Shown here piece after piece: positions 16,497 to 24,852 of a DNA stretch of 64,000 nt. The DNA is from Streptomyces lunaelactis (lineage in GTDB: Bacteria; Actinomycetota; Actinomycetes; Streptomycetales; Streptomycetaceae): contig NZ_CP026304.1 in the NCBI RefSeq assembly GCF_003054555.1, positions 558,001 to 622,000 on the forward strand, in the 5' to 3' direction. A program made the position numbers and the translations under genes. Below the pieces are notes generated by a model. The model searched no databases and was not told where the DNA came from. It worked only from the letters and a program-made list of their open reading frames with translations. Each line of letters starts with the position of its first letter. The stretch's first letter is position 1.

Positions 16497-17687
16497 TCAC
16501 GTCCTGACCTGGACCAGCGCGTGCGTACCGCTGGTCCGCCAGGCGCTGCCTGTCGCTTCCAGCTCCGCCTGCGTATGCGGTGCGAGACCGGTGATGACAT
16601 CGGACTTCAATGTCCGCAGCGCGGCGACCGGGCCGGGAAAGTACTCGGTGACCTTCGAGAAGGCGGTGGTGGCGGGCCAGTGGCGGTCACCGACGAGCCG
16701 GCGGTAGTTCAGGTCGCCCTTCATGACGGTCAAGGTGGCGGAGGCGAAGTCCTCCCGGAGCCCGACCGGCATGTCCAGGTACGGCAGTGGGGCGCACGCG
16801 AACGGATAGGCGCGCAGGAGGAGACGTCCGCCGGTCACCGCCTGCCGCAGCCGCCCACCGATCTCCGATGCCCGTCCGGAGGCCGCGGCCATGCGTGTCA
16901 GACAGTCGAGCACGTCAGTCGTGGTGGCGTCGGAGATGTAGTACGGATACGGCTTGATGTGCAGGCTCACGCACGAGGCGCGATCCGTGGTGAGCAGATG
17001 GTCGGCGAGAACCAGATCGGGCAGCAACTCCGGCCCGGCGTTGTCGGCGACCAGGCACACCTTTCCGGGCCGTTGGCCTGCCAGCAGGTCCCAGAGCGCC
17101 GTCGTGTCGTCCACGACGAGCCCTGTCACACGCTCGCCCAGACCGGACTCGCCGGCCGACAGCCGGAAGCCAAGGTCGGCTCTGTTCCCCCACAGTGACG
17201 CGTGCAGCAGGGTGGTGTCCTGCTGCGCTGCCGGCAGGCGGGGAATCCCGTCGAGGGCGGCGAGCTCGGAATCGACGGTCGCGCCCATGAGTTCGGCGCG
17301 TTTGAAGGGTGCGAACGGGTCGATGCCCCGCCACGGTCCTGGAGCGAAGTAGCCCAGCGCGGCCAGCAGCTTCCGGTAGAAGTAGCTCTCCGCCCAGAGG
17401 AACGGCACGTCTGCCCAGCGACACCCGATGTGGCCCCCGGCCCACCGCCGCCATTCAGCTGCATCCGGTTCGGTGTCGTCGAGCGCCTCGATGACACCTC
17501 CCTCGGCGGTCTCGCGCAGCAGGGCGTGCAGAGCGTGCTGCTGTTCCGCGGGATAGGGGGTCGCCCGGCGTACGCGTTCGACCAGCGCAGGGTGCCGGTC
17601 ATGGAGAACGCCCCAGGCGAAGGAGCCGACGGTATTGCTCACAACGACAGGGGCGTTGCCCACGTCGGCCGGAGTTGGTTGCGACAT
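16497..17687 (-). CDS. damage-control phosphatase ARMT1-like (DUF89) protein
   Basis: This 396-residue DUF89 metal-dependent phosphatase is related to human ARMT1. Metal-site motifs are seen in VADNAGPELLPDL (residues about 215-227), HIKPYPYYISDATTTD and VMKGDLNYRRL. The family removes phosphate from side-product sugar phosphates or damaged phosphometabolites; the substrate here is unknown. The start is ATG 17687, preceded by AAAGGAG; the frame extends 29 codons further upstream without a ribosome-binding site. It is probably transcribed separately from the phosphatase at 15175, since a 146-base gap lies between them. Confidence 0.82.
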   Translation of the reverse strand: MSQPTPADVGNAPVVVSNTVGSFAWGVLHDRHPALVERVRRATPYPAEQQHALHALLRETAEGGVIEALDDTEPDAAEWRRWAGGHIGCRWADVPFLWAESYFYRKLLAALGYFAPGPWRGIDPFAPFKRAELMGATVDSELAALDGIPRLPAAQQDTTLLHASLWGNRADLGFRLSAGESGLGERVTGLVVDDTTALWDLLAGQRPGKVCLVADNAGPELLPDLVLADHLLTTDRASCVSLHIKPYPYYISDATTTDVLDCLTRMAAASGRASEIGGRLRQAVTGGRLLLRAYPFACAPLPYLDMPVGLREDFASATLTVMKGDLNYRRLVGDRHWPATTAFSKVTEYFPGPVAALRTLKSDVITGLAPHTQAELEATGSAWRTSGTHALVQVRT

Positions 17688-17884
17688 GCTCGGCGGACTC
17701 CTTTTGTCGACGCCGCGGACGGACACGCGAGCGGCATCACCGTACGCCGCGTTCGGTCGGAGGCTGACCTTCACGGCGAGTGTGCCGTCACCCGAACCGG
17801 ACCCCGCCGGGCGGGCGGTTCCGGCTGAGCACCACTGCCCGAGCCGGTTCCGACCGCCCGTCGGCCCGCCCCCGCGGATCGGAG

Positions 17885-18958
17885 TCAGGCCGAGTACTGG
17901 TGGGCCGAGTAGGTCAGGTAGCCCGCGTCACCGCCCTGGTAGTGCGTGGCCTCATCGGCGGGGGCGATCGGAAGCGCGCCCCGCAACCGTTCGACCAGGT
18001 CGGGGTTGGCGATGAAGGCGCGGCCGAAGCTGATGAGGTCGGCGCCCAGGCCGAGCCAGTGGTCGGCGTCGTCCCGGCCGGTCTGCTTCGGGCCCATCGG
18101 AAGCGTCGGGTTCATGACGAGGGTGCCCGGCCACGCCCGGCGCAGGGCGACCAGTACCTCTTCGTCGGCGGTGGCTTCGAGGTGCACGTAGGCCGGCCCG
18201 AGTGGGGCCAGTTCGGTCAGCAGCGCGGTGTAGAGCTCGCGGACGTCGGAGTCCTCGACTCCCCAGAACGTTGCGCCCGGTGAGAGGCGGATGCCGGTCC
18301 TGGCCCCGCCGACGGCCTCGACGGTGGCGGCGACCGCTTCGACGGCGAACCTGATCCGGTTGGCGATCGGGCCTCCGTAGCGGTCCGTGCGCAGGTTGGC
18401 GTTGGACGAGAGGAACTGCGAGATCAGGTAGCCGTTGGCGCCGTGCAGTTCCACGCCGTCGAACCCCGCGTCGACGGCGCGGCGGGCGGCCCGGGCGTAG
18501 GACAGTGCGTGCTCGGGCACTTCGGCGGTGTCCAACGCGCGCGGCGTCGGAGCGGGCTGGAGCCCGGTCGGGGTGAACACGTCGCCGACGGCGGGGACGG
18601 CCGAGGGCCCGACCGGTTGCAGGCCGGTGGTGTCGGAATGCGAGACCCGGCCGCCGTGCATGATCTGGGCGAAGATCCGTCCACCGTTGACGTGGACGGC
18701 ATCGGTCACAGGACGCCACGCCTCGACCTGCTCGTCGGTGTGCAGTCCCGGCGTACCCGGGTTGGACTGCCCGATCGCGCTCGGCTGCACCCCCTCGCTC
18801 ACGATCAGCCCGGCCGTGGCCCGCTGAGCGTAGTAGGCCGCCATCGACGGCGTCGCCAGACCGCCGGCGGCGGCCCGGACTCGGGTCATCGGGGCCATGA
18901 CCACCCGGTTGGGCAGCGTCAGGCCGCCGAGCCGGTAGCTGGTGAAAAGGGTCGTCAT
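17885..18958 (-). CDS. Old Yellow Enzyme family NADH:flavin oxidoreductase (NemA-like)
   Basis: This 357-residue FMN-dependent TIM-barrel ene-reductase reduces activated double bonds or nitro compounds with NAD(P)H. Motifs seen are NRVVMAPMTR at 17-26, QIMHGGR, GVELHGANGYLISQFL around 182-197, RYGG at 209-212 and FGRAFIANPDL near the C-terminus. ATG 18958 follows GAAGGAG. The gene diverges from a MerR regulator across a 117-base gap containing a promoter with a 20-base spacer. This suggests induction by electrophiles or oxidants through that regulator. Confidence 0.9.
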   Translation of the reverse strand: MTTLFTSYRLGGLTLPNRVVMAPMTRVRAAAGGLATPSMAAYYAQRATAGLIVSEGVQPSAIGQSNPGTPGLHTDEQVEAWRPVTDAVHVNGGRIFAQIMHGGRVSHSDTTGLQPVGPSAVPAVGDVFTPTGLQPAPTPRALDTAEVPEHALSYARAARRAVDAGFDGVELHGANGYLISQFLSSNANLRTDRYGGPIANRIRFAVEAVAATVEAVGGARTGIRLSPGATFWGVEDSDVRELYTALLTELAPLGPAYVHLEATADEEVLVALRRAWPGTLVMNPTLPMGPKQTGRDDADHWLGLGADLISFGRAFIANPDLVERLRGALPIAPADEATHYQGGDAGYLTYSAHQYSA

Positions 18959-19008
18959 GTCAGGACTCCTTCGCGATCCGCAATGCCCGCGCCTCGGGCA
19001 CGTCAGCT

Positions 19009-19040
19009 ACGCTAAAACCTCACACTGACGTCAGAGGCAA
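19009..19040 (-). promoter_or_regulatory. MerR-type promoter of the OYE gene
   Basis: On the minus strand TTGCCT (19035-19040) and TAGCGT (19009-19014) are separated by 20 bases. Such a long spacer is characteristic of MerR-activated promoters. The spacer contains the perfect palindrome CTGACGTCAG (19025-19034), a plausible operator for the adjacent MerR protein. Confidence 0.55.
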
Positions 19041-19075
19041 GCTGTTGTGACGCGGGACATAGCCGGGAGGTCATC

Positions 19076-19453
19076 GTGCGGATCGGGGAGCTCGCGTCAC
19101 GGGCCGGAGTCAGCGTCCGGTCCGTGCGCTACTACGAGGAGCAGGGCCTCCTCACCAGCACCCGCAGCCCCAGCGGGCAGCGGCACTACACGGACGGCGA
19201 GGTCGAGCGGGTCGCCTTCATCCAGCGGCTGTACGCCGCAGGCCTGTCCAGCCGCACCATCAGCGAGCTGCTGCCCTGCGTCGACGCGCCGAGCGCGGAG
19301 AACTCCGACTCCGCGCTGGAGCGGATGGCGCAGGAGCGCGACCGGCTCTCCACGCACATCGCCGACCTCGTGCGGACCAGGGACGCACTCGACGGGCTGA
19401 TGGCCACAGCCCGGGCGCACCGGCAGCAGTTGGGGACGGCCGTGGCCGGCTGA
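19076..19453 (+). CDS. MerR family transcriptional regulator
   Basis: This 125-residue regulator has the MerR winged helix at residues 1-70 (IGELASRAGVSVRSVRYYEE, SPSGQRHY) and a dimerisation helix at 75-120. Only one cysteine (C64) is present and there is no metal-binding loop, so an organic or redox effector is more likely than a metal ion. GTG 19076 follows GGGAGG. It faces the Old Yellow Enzyme gene and presumably controls it. A 28-base-pair hairpin terminates it. Confidence 0.9.
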   Translation: MRIGELASRAGVSVRSVRYYEEQGLLTSTRSPSGQRHYTDGEVERVAFIQRLYAAGLSSRTISELLPCVDAPSAENSDSALERMAQERDRLSTHIADLVRTRDALDGLMATARAHRQQLGTAVAG

Positions 19454-19476
19454 CCGAGGAACACGCCTTCGATCCT

Positions 19477-19537
19477 GCCCCGTCATCGGAGGAGGGAGGC
19501 ATGGCGGAACCATGCCTCCCTCCTCCGATGACGGGGC
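19477..19537. terminator. 28-bp perfect hairpin, bidirectional terminator
   Basis: Two perfectly complementary 28-base arms (19477-19504 and 19510-19537) enclose a 5-base loop (CGGAA). The hairpin lies between the convergent MerR and MMPL genes. A stem this long and perfect is unusual even for Streptomyces. It abuts the partial repeat at 19537-19588, so it may derive from a mobile element. Confidence 0.75.
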
Positions 19538-19588
19538 GAGCGTGCGTACCAGATCCCTCGAGCCCGGCACGATCCGAACGAGAGGCCC
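19537..19588 (+). repeat. partial copy of the GATCCGAACGAGAGGCCC repeat
   Basis: Bases 19537-19588 match the right part of the repeat at 22528-22685. Shared segments are GCGAGCGTGCGT, then CGAGCCCGGCAC and the terminal GATCCGAACGAGAGGCCC (19571-19588). The left end is missing. The two copies have the same orientation and bracket the MMPL/TetR gene pair. Confidence 0.65.
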
Positions 19589-19592
19589 CAGT

Positions 19593-21800
19593 TCAGACCT
19601 TCGCGGGCGTCCGCTCCTCCTCAGTGGGCGCGCCGTCGGTGAGGCCCAGCCGCCCGTGCACAGCGCGCAGCGGCCTCGGCGCGTACCAGGCCGTACGCCC
19701 CAGCAGCCGCATGGCCGCCGGCACGAGCACCCCGCGTACGGCCACCGCGTCGATCAGGATCGCCAGACCGCTGCCGAGCCCGAACATCTGGATGAAGCTG
19801 ACATGGGCCGTGCCGAAGGCGAAGAAGCTCACCGCGAGCAGCCCGGCTGCCATGGTCACGATCCGCCCGGTGTGCGAGAGCCCGCTGGTGACGGCGGTCT
19901 CCGTGTCGGCGCCCGCGTCGTGCAGCTCCTTGATCCGGCTCGTCACGAAGACCTCGTAGTCCATGGACAGGCCGAAGGCGATGCAGAACATGAGCACCGT
20001 CATCGAGGTGTCCATCGGCTGTGGTGTGAAGCCGAGCAGGGAGGCCAAGTGGCCGTCCTGGAAGATCCACACCATGACGCCGATTGCCGCGGTGAGGCTG
20101 ATGGCGTTGAGGACCAGCGCCCGCAGTGGCTGGACCACGCTGCCGGTGAACAGGAAGAGGATCACGAACGTACTGCCCGCGACGAGACCGATGGCGGCCG
20201 GGAGCCGGTCGGCGATCGAGTCCTTGGAGTCGACGAGCCGCGCGTCGGTGCCGCCGACCAGCGCCTGGGTCCCGGCGGGCGGATCCACCGCTCGTACGTC
20301 CTTGACCAGGTCCTGCGCCTCGCCCGACTTGGGGGTGAGGTCGGTGACGACGGTGATCCGCTGGGCGTCGGGCCGGCCCAGCGCGGCGTTCGCGGGCCCG
20401 GGCGGAGCGGACCGGCCGTCGCTGAAGGTGCCGGCGGAGGTCTCGACCCGCACCGCGCCGTCGAGCCGCGAGATGTCGGTCGCGTACGAGCGCAGCTCGG
20501 CCGGGGCCACGGGCCCGGTCGTGACGATCTGCACCGCCGACTCGTCGCTGCCGGTGAAGTCGCGCTGCACCGCGGTGGCGACCTGCCGGCTCTGGGCGCT
20601 CTCTGGCAGCACCCGCTCGTCCGGCGTGCCGAAGATGACTCCGAGCAGCGGACTCGCGGCGAGGAGCAGTATCCCGAGGACCGGCAGTGCGGTCAGGGCG
20701 GGCCTGCGCATGACCGTGCGGGCCAGCCGGCCCCAAAGGGGCGCGTCGGCGCTCCGCACGGTCTTCGCCCAGGGCAGCCGGCCGTTGTTGACCCGGTGAC
20801 CCAGCACGGCGAGCAGCGCCGGGACGACGAGCAGGGCGCTGACGGCGGCGATGGCCACCACGCCGATGCCCGCGTAGGCGAAGGAGCGCAGGAAGAACTG
20901 CGGGAAGACCAGCAGCGCGGCGAGTGCGGCTGCGACGGTCGCCGCGGAGAAGGTGATGGTCCGCCCGGCAGTCCGTACCGTGTGCCGGAGCGCTTCGGGG
21001 ACGTCGGCGCCCTCCGCGAGGTGCTCGCGGAACCGGCTGATCATGAGCAGTGCGTAGTCGATGCCGAGGCCCAGGCCGAGGGCGGTGGTGAGGTTGATCG
21101 AGAACACCGACACGCTGGTGAGGCTGCCGAGCACATAGAGCTCGGCGAAGGTGCCGACGATCGCGATCAGCCCGATGACCAGGGGCAGCAGTGCCGCAAC
21201 GATGCTGCCGAAGGCGATCACGAGCAGGATGAGGATCAGTGGCACGGCGATCATCTCGGCCACCGCGAGGTCCTTGGCGACCTGGGTGGGCACTTCGTCG
21301 CCGACCGCGGCGGCTCCGCCGGCCTGCACGGTCAGCCCGTTCCGGTCGCCGGTGTACTCATCAATGATCGCCGAGGCGTTGTCGCCCTGCTCGGTGTCGT
21401 CGCCGTTGACGTGAGCCAGCACCAGCGCCTCTTTCCCGTCCCGGGAGGTCAGCGCGGAGGTGCCGCTGTCCCAGTACGAGATCACGTTCGCCACGGTGGG
21501 CTCGCCCTTGAGCTCCGAGGTGAGTGCGCGGCCTGCGTGCTCGGCGGCGGGCGAGCCGATGCCGGCGCCGTCGTCGGCCCGGACCAGCAGGACCAGGTTG
21601 CTCTCGCCGCCGAACTTCTCGTCGATGAGCTCCTGGGCGCGGGCCGAGGGCGCGCTCGGATCTTCGAAGCCGCCGCCCAGGAGCTTGCCGAACGCTCCGA
21701 AGCCGATGGCTCCCATGGCAACCACGGCCACCACGGTGAGTGTCAGTACGAGCCGGCCTCGGTGGAGGGCCAGCTCGGCAATTCGATCGAACACGGTCAT
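19593..21800 (-). CDS. MMPL/RND-type membrane transporter
   Basis: This 735-residue inner-membrane exporter belongs to the RND/MMPL family. It has the expected duplicated layout of a lone hydrophobic segment (about 16-38), a large extracellular loop, and a block of five or six membrane segments, all repeated once. The GLGLGIDYALLM and FGLSMDYEVFV motifs carry the proton-relay aspartates. Relatives export lipids, pigments or drugs. ATG 21800 follows GGAGG. The gene diverges from a TetR regulator with two operator-like repeats between them, so it is probably a substrate-inducible efflux pump. Confidence 0.9.
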   Translation of the reverse strand: MTVFDRIAELALHRGRLVLTLTVVAVVAMGAIGFGAFGKLLGGGFEDPSAPSARAQELIDEKFGGESNLVLLVRADDGAGIGSPAAEHAGRALTSELKGEPTVANVISYWDSGTSALTSRDGKEALVLAHVNGDDTEQGDNASAIIDEYTGDRNGLTVQAGGAAAVGDEVPTQVAKDLAVAEMIAVPLILILLVIAFGSIVAALLPLVIGLIAIVGTFAELYVLGSLTSVSVFSINLTTALGLGLGIDYALLMISRFREHLAEGADVPEALRHTVRTAGRTITFSAATVAAALAALLVFPQFFLRSFAYAGIGVVAIAAVSALLVVPALLAVLGHRVNNGRLPWAKTVRSADAPLWGRLARTVMRRPALTALPVLGILLLAASPLLGVIFGTPDERVLPESAQSRQVATAVQRDFTGSDESAVQIVTTGPVAPAELRSYATDISRLDGAVRVETSAGTFSDGRSAPPGPANAALGRPDAQRITVVTDLTPKSGEAQDLVKDVRAVDPPAGTQALVGGTDARLVDSKDSIADRLPAAIGLVAGSTFVILFLFTGSVVQPLRALVLNAISLTAAIGVMVWIFQDGHLASLLGFTPQPMDTSMTVLMFCIAFGLSMDYEVFVTSRIKELHDAGADTETAVTSGLSHTGRIVTMAAGLLAVSFFAFGTAHVSFIQMFGLGSGLAILIDAVAVRGVLVPAAMRLLGRTAWYAPRPLRAVHGRLGLTDGAPTEEERTPAKV

Positions 21801-21812
21801 CGCCTCCGGATG

Positions 21813-21859
21813 TTTACGCCGTTAATATCGACGGTGACACACAATGTTAACGACGTCAA
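21813..21859. promoter_or_regulatory. pair of TetR operator-like repeats
   Basis: TTTACGCCGTTAA (21813-21825) and TTAACGACGTCAA (21847-21859) both fit an inverted TTWACGnCGTYAA pattern. Their centres are 34 bases apart, about three helical turns, between the divergent MMPL and TetR genes. This would suit cooperative binding by the TetR protein and repression of both genes. Confidence 0.55.
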
Positions 21860-21878
21860 CATGAGGCAGGATGGGGTC

Positions 21879-22529
21879 ATGGAATCGATCACGGGCGGCA
21901 AGTCCCGCTACCACCACGGCGACCTCCGCAACGCGCTGATCGAGGCCGCCGTCGGACTCGCGGTCGAAGGCGGCCCCGAGCGTGTCGTCCTGCGTGAGGC
22001 GGCCCGCAGCGTCGGCGTGTCGCCCACCGCCGCGTACCGCCACTTCACCGGCCAGGGAGATCTCCTCGAGGCCGTGAAGATCCGCGGCCAGCAGGCGCTC
22101 GCCGACTCGATGACCGAGGCCGTGCGCGTACTGCCCGGGCTCGACGACCCGGGTGAGGAGGCCGTTCGCAGGACCGAGGCGATCGGGCGTGGGTACGTCC
22201 GGTTCGCGATCGAGCACCCGGGGCTCTACCGCACCGCCTTCTGCCGCACGCCCTTGGCGGAGGGCAGCGGCTTTACCGGCCTCGATGCCCCCGAGGACAG
22301 GCCCGAGTTCGCGGCGTTCGTGCAGCTCTCGGACACGCTCGACACGCTCGTAGCCGCAGGCCGGATGAGGCCGGAGAACCGGCCTGCGGCCGAGGTCGCC
22401 GCCTGGTCGGCCGTCCACGGCCTCTCCCTGCTCATCCTCGACGGCCCGCTCGCCCACCTCCCCGCCGACCAGCGCGACGCGGTCGTGGAGCGCACTCTCA
22501 CCACCATCGTCGCCGGCCTGACCCGCTAG
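21879..22529 (+). CDS. TetR/AcrR family transcriptional regulator
   Basis: This 216-residue repressor has an N-terminal TetR helix-turn-helix (residues 10-55, SVGVSPTAAYRHFTGQGDLL). Its ligand domain resembles the TetR_C_33/WHG type (GYVRFAIEHPGLYRTAF). ATG 21879 is preferred because AGGATGGGG precedes it; in-frame ATG 21861 lies against the operator and lacks a ribosome-binding site. It diverges from the MMPL transporter and probably represses it and itself. Its stop codon overlaps the left end of the repeat at 22528. Confidence 0.9.
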   Translation: MESITGGKSRYHHGDLRNALIEAAVGLAVEGGPERVVLREAARSVGVSPTAAYRHFTGQGDLLEAVKIRGQQALADSMTEAVRVLPGLDDPGEEAVRRTEAIGRGYVRFAIEHPGLYRTAFCRTPLAEGSGFTGLDAPEDRPEFAAFVQLSDTLDTLVAAGRMRPENRPAAEVAAWSAVHGLSLLILDGPLAHLPADQRDAVVERTLTTIVAGLTR

Positions 22530-22685
22530 GGCCTTTCGTTTGGATCAGGGCGGCCCGCCGCGGAGCGGCTGATGTCACTGCGGTGCGTGCGATCGCAATG
22601 CGGCGGAGCCATGCCGACCGACGACAACGAGGCGAGCGTGCGTGCCAGGGCACGCGAGCCCGGCACGATCCGAACGAGAGGCCCT
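22528..22685. repeat. 158-bp MITE-like repeat with 19-bp terminal inverted repeats
   Basis: The ends AGGGCCTTTCGTTTGGATC (22528-22546) and GATCCGAACGAGAGGCCCT (22667-22685) pair at 17 of 19 positions. The interior has no gene; it contains the core CGGTGCGTGCGATCGCA (22581-22597), shared with the 5841-5950 repeat. A one-ended copy lies at 19537-19588. The form suggests a non-autonomous element. The element starts inside the tetR stop codon. Confidence 0.65.
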
Positions 22686-22817
22686 GGGGCGCCCAGGGGG
22701 TCACCCTTCCCCGATGCGTGGGGACCCCGACCAGCTGCAGGTCGGCGGGCTGCCGGTCAACACGGCGGCTGGATACTCCGTGACTCCTGGGGCTGGTGCG
22801 GTCATAGAGTGTCGCGC

Positions 22818-23546
22818 GTGAGAAGACATATCGAGTTCGAACGCCTCCACAACTTCCGGGACTTGGGCGGCTACCGCACCCAGGATGGCCGCACCGTGCA
22901 ATGGGGCCGCCTCTACCGATCCGACTCGCTCTCCAAGCTCCAGGGAGCCGACTGGGACCAGTTCCTCGCCCTCAAAGTGGGCGCGGTGATCGACCTGCGC
23001 TATCCGTGGGAGATAGAGGCGAAAGGCCGCGTGCCCGACAGCGAGGGACTCGAGTACATCAACCTCAGCGTGGAACACCGGCCCTACGACCAGGCGGAGA
23101 TCGACCCTGACCTGGACCCCTGGCGCTTCCTCGCCGACCGGTACGCGGAGGTCGCCCTCGATGGAGCCGAGGAACTCCTGCAGGCCCTTAAGGTCATCGC
23201 ATCCGGCAATGCCCCACAGGTCTTCCACTGCGCATCGGGCAAGGACCGTACCGGCCTGCTGGCCGGCCTGGTCCTCGCGCTCCTGGGCGTGGCCGAGGAC
23301 GACATCGTCGCGGACTTCGCTCTCACCGAACTGGCCACCGAGCGTCTGATCGCCGACTGGACAGCGGCCAACCCCGGTCGGACTATGACGTGGCCCGGCT
23401 ACGGACGAGCGCCGGAAGAGGTCATGCGACTGTTCATGTCCGACCTCACTGCCACTTACGGCTCCGTGCACGACTACGCCGTTGAGCACCTCGGCGTCGA
23501 CGAAACCCTGATCTCACAGTTGCGCACGCAGCTTCTGAGCACCTGA
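22818..23546 (+). CDS. IphP-type tyrosine-protein phosphatase
   Basis: This 242-residue protein has the signature HCASGKDRTG (nucleophile C138, with K and D in the loop as in IphP/LipA and MptpB-type phosphatases). The N-terminal motif NFRDLGGYRTQDG is also present. The family hydrolyses phosphotyrosine and, in some members, phosphoserine or phosphoinositides. No signal peptide is seen, so it is cytosolic. GTG 22818 was chosen because similarity begins there; the ribosome-binding site is weak. A hairpin terminator follows at 23579. Confidence 0.85.
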   Translation: MRRHIEFERLHNFRDLGGYRTQDGRTVQWGRLYRSDSLSKLQGADWDQFLALKVGAVIDLRYPWEIEAKGRVPDSEGLEYINLSVEHRPYDQAEIDPDLDPWRFLADRYAEVALDGAEELLQALKVIASGNAPQVFHCASGKDRTGLLAGLVLALLGVAEDDIVADFALTELATERLIADWTAANPGRTMTWPGYGRAPEEVMRLFMSDLTATYGSVHDYAVEHLGVDETLISQLRTQLLST

Positions 23547-23578
23547 GCCTCACGACGGCGATCAACGCTCAGCACCCT

Positions 23579-23616
23579 GTGCGGCCGGCTGACTCCCCCG
23601 CCAACCGGCCGCACAT
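23579..23616 (+). terminator. hairpin terminator after the phosphatase gene
   Basis: An 11-base perfect inverted repeat (23579-23589 with 23606-23616) with a 16-base loop, 33 bases after the stop codon. Confidence 0.6.
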
Positions 23617-23686
23617 GGGACTCACAACTCGCCACCAAGGGGCCCTGCGGCCCGGCGGTTCCGATCACAGGACCAGATGCGCGATC

Positions 23687-24199
23687 ATGTTCGACATGAC
23701 GTCGACAGTGTCGCCAGAGCCAGGCACAGCCGGGGATCAGCGCATCAAGATCTGGTTCCGTTTCATGCCGAGAGAAGGCTGGCTTCCGCAGGACACCGAG
23801 GGCCTGTGGGCGACACGCCTCGGCGACGACACCGCCCGCGTGGAGAACGTCCCCTTCTTGCAGAACGGGGTCGCCGAAGGCGACGTCGTGCGCTTTGCCA
23901 CCGATGATGACGGCCTCCACTGGGCCAAGGAACGGGTCTCGGCATCCGAGAACTGCGCTGTCCGAGTCCTGCCGGTGCCCAGCGGCCCCCTGGGACGGAG
24001 TGCTCAGGCTGTGCACGCGCACCTGGCACCGTTCGGCTTGGGCGGCGAGGTGTTCAGTGACGAGTTTCCGTTGGTCGCCTTCAACGTGCCTGCCGAGGCG
24101 GACCTGGGCCAGATCAAGAAGCTTCTGGCCCACGGCCAAGAGGAGGGCTGGTGGCACTTCGAGGTCGGATGTGCCACCGACGCCTGGAGACAGGCGTAG
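23687..24199 (+). CDS. DUF4265 domain protein
   Basis: This 170-residue protein resembles DUF4265 proteins: KIWFRFMPREGWLPQDTEGL, a conserved VENVPFLQNGVAEGDVVRF segment and a WWHFEVG end. No enzymatic motif, signal or membrane segment is seen and the family function is unknown. ATG 23687 was chosen; ATG 23696 is an equally possible start and neither has a strong ribosome-binding site. It stands alone after a terminator. Confidence 0.7.
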   Translation: MFDMTSTVSPEPGTAGDQRIKIWFRFMPREGWLPQDTEGLWATRLGDDTARVENVPFLQNGVAEGDVVRFATDDDGLHWAKERVSASENCAVRVLPVPSGPLGRSAQAVHAHLAPFGLGGEVFSDEFPLVAFNVPAEADLGQIKKLLAHGQEEGWWHFEVGCATDAWRQA

Positions 24200-24426
24200 G
24201 CGGGGCTTCATGAGTGCTCGACGCCGCCCTGTATGGCCGCGTGGGTGTTCCGCAGCAGGAACATGCAGGGGCTTGGTCAGCTATCACGTTCTGAAGTCTC
24301 GAGCCACGCTCTTCCCGCAGCTCAGGGGCCCCGCGCTCACGTGGACGGAACCCTGTTGAGATGTGTTCATAACGCCCGGCGTATGAGGTGCGAGCGGGAC
24401 GGGTCCTGACGCCGAGAACTTCACGC

Positions 24427-24456
24427 TTGACTTATATAAGCCACGGATGAGATTCT
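24427..24456 (+). promoter_or_regulatory. promoter/operator of the ArsR gene
   Basis: TTGACT at 24427-24432 and a weak GATTCT at 24451-24456 leave only six bases before GTG 24463, so the transcript is probably leaderless. The perfect palindrome CTTATATAAG (24431-24440), AT-rich in a GC-rich setting, lies in the spacer and is a likely ArsR-family operator. Confidence 0.5.
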
Positions 24457-24462
24457 CGGGTT

Positions 24463-24852
24463 GTGCACGCATTCGACGTTCTTGGTGATCCAGTCCGTCG
24501 CCGGATACTGGAGCTGCTCGCCGACGGCGAGCAGACGGCCGGCGCGGTCAGTGGGGTCATCCACGAGGAGTTCGGGATCTCGCAGCCGGCGGTGTCGCAG
24601 CACCTCCGAGTACTGCGGGAGTCCGGGTTCGCGACCGTCCGACCGGAGGGCACCAGGCGCCTGTACGCAGTCGATCCGGGGCCCCTGCAGGAGGTCGACG
24701 TCTGGCTGGAGCACTTCCGCCGGTTCTGGAACCAGCGCCTGGACGCCCTGGATACCGAACTCGCGCGCGGCGGGCGCGAACGCCGCGAAAAGGACGACCC
24801 GAGGTCGCCGGGGGGCAGCAAGCCACACACGAAGTGCGAGGAGGACGCGTGA
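24463..24852 (+). CDS. ArsR family transcriptional regulator (SRPBCC-coupled type)
   Basis: This 129-residue winged-helix protein has the ArsR/SmtB motif FGISQPAVSQHLRVLRESGF at residues about 39-58, followed by TVRPEGTRRLY. It has no metal-binding ELCVC motif. It belongs to the group with the QEVDVWLEHFRRFW tail that is normally encoded just before an SRPBCC (AHSA1) protein, and that is the case here. GTG 24463 is probably leaderless. The SRPBCC partner is truncated, so the pair may no longer work as a unit. Confidence 0.85.
   Translation: MHAFDVLGDPVRRRILELLADGEQTAGAVSGVIHEEFGISQPAVSQHLRVLRESGFATVRPEGTRRLYAVDPGPLQEVDVWLEHFRRFWNQRLDALDTELARGGRERREKDDPRSPGGSKPHTKCEEDA

Noticed and set aside
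19512..22529. 1005-codon plus-strand frame
   Set aside because: Its first 780 codons are antisense to the MMPL gene and low in complexity; only the end from 21879 is a real TetR gene.
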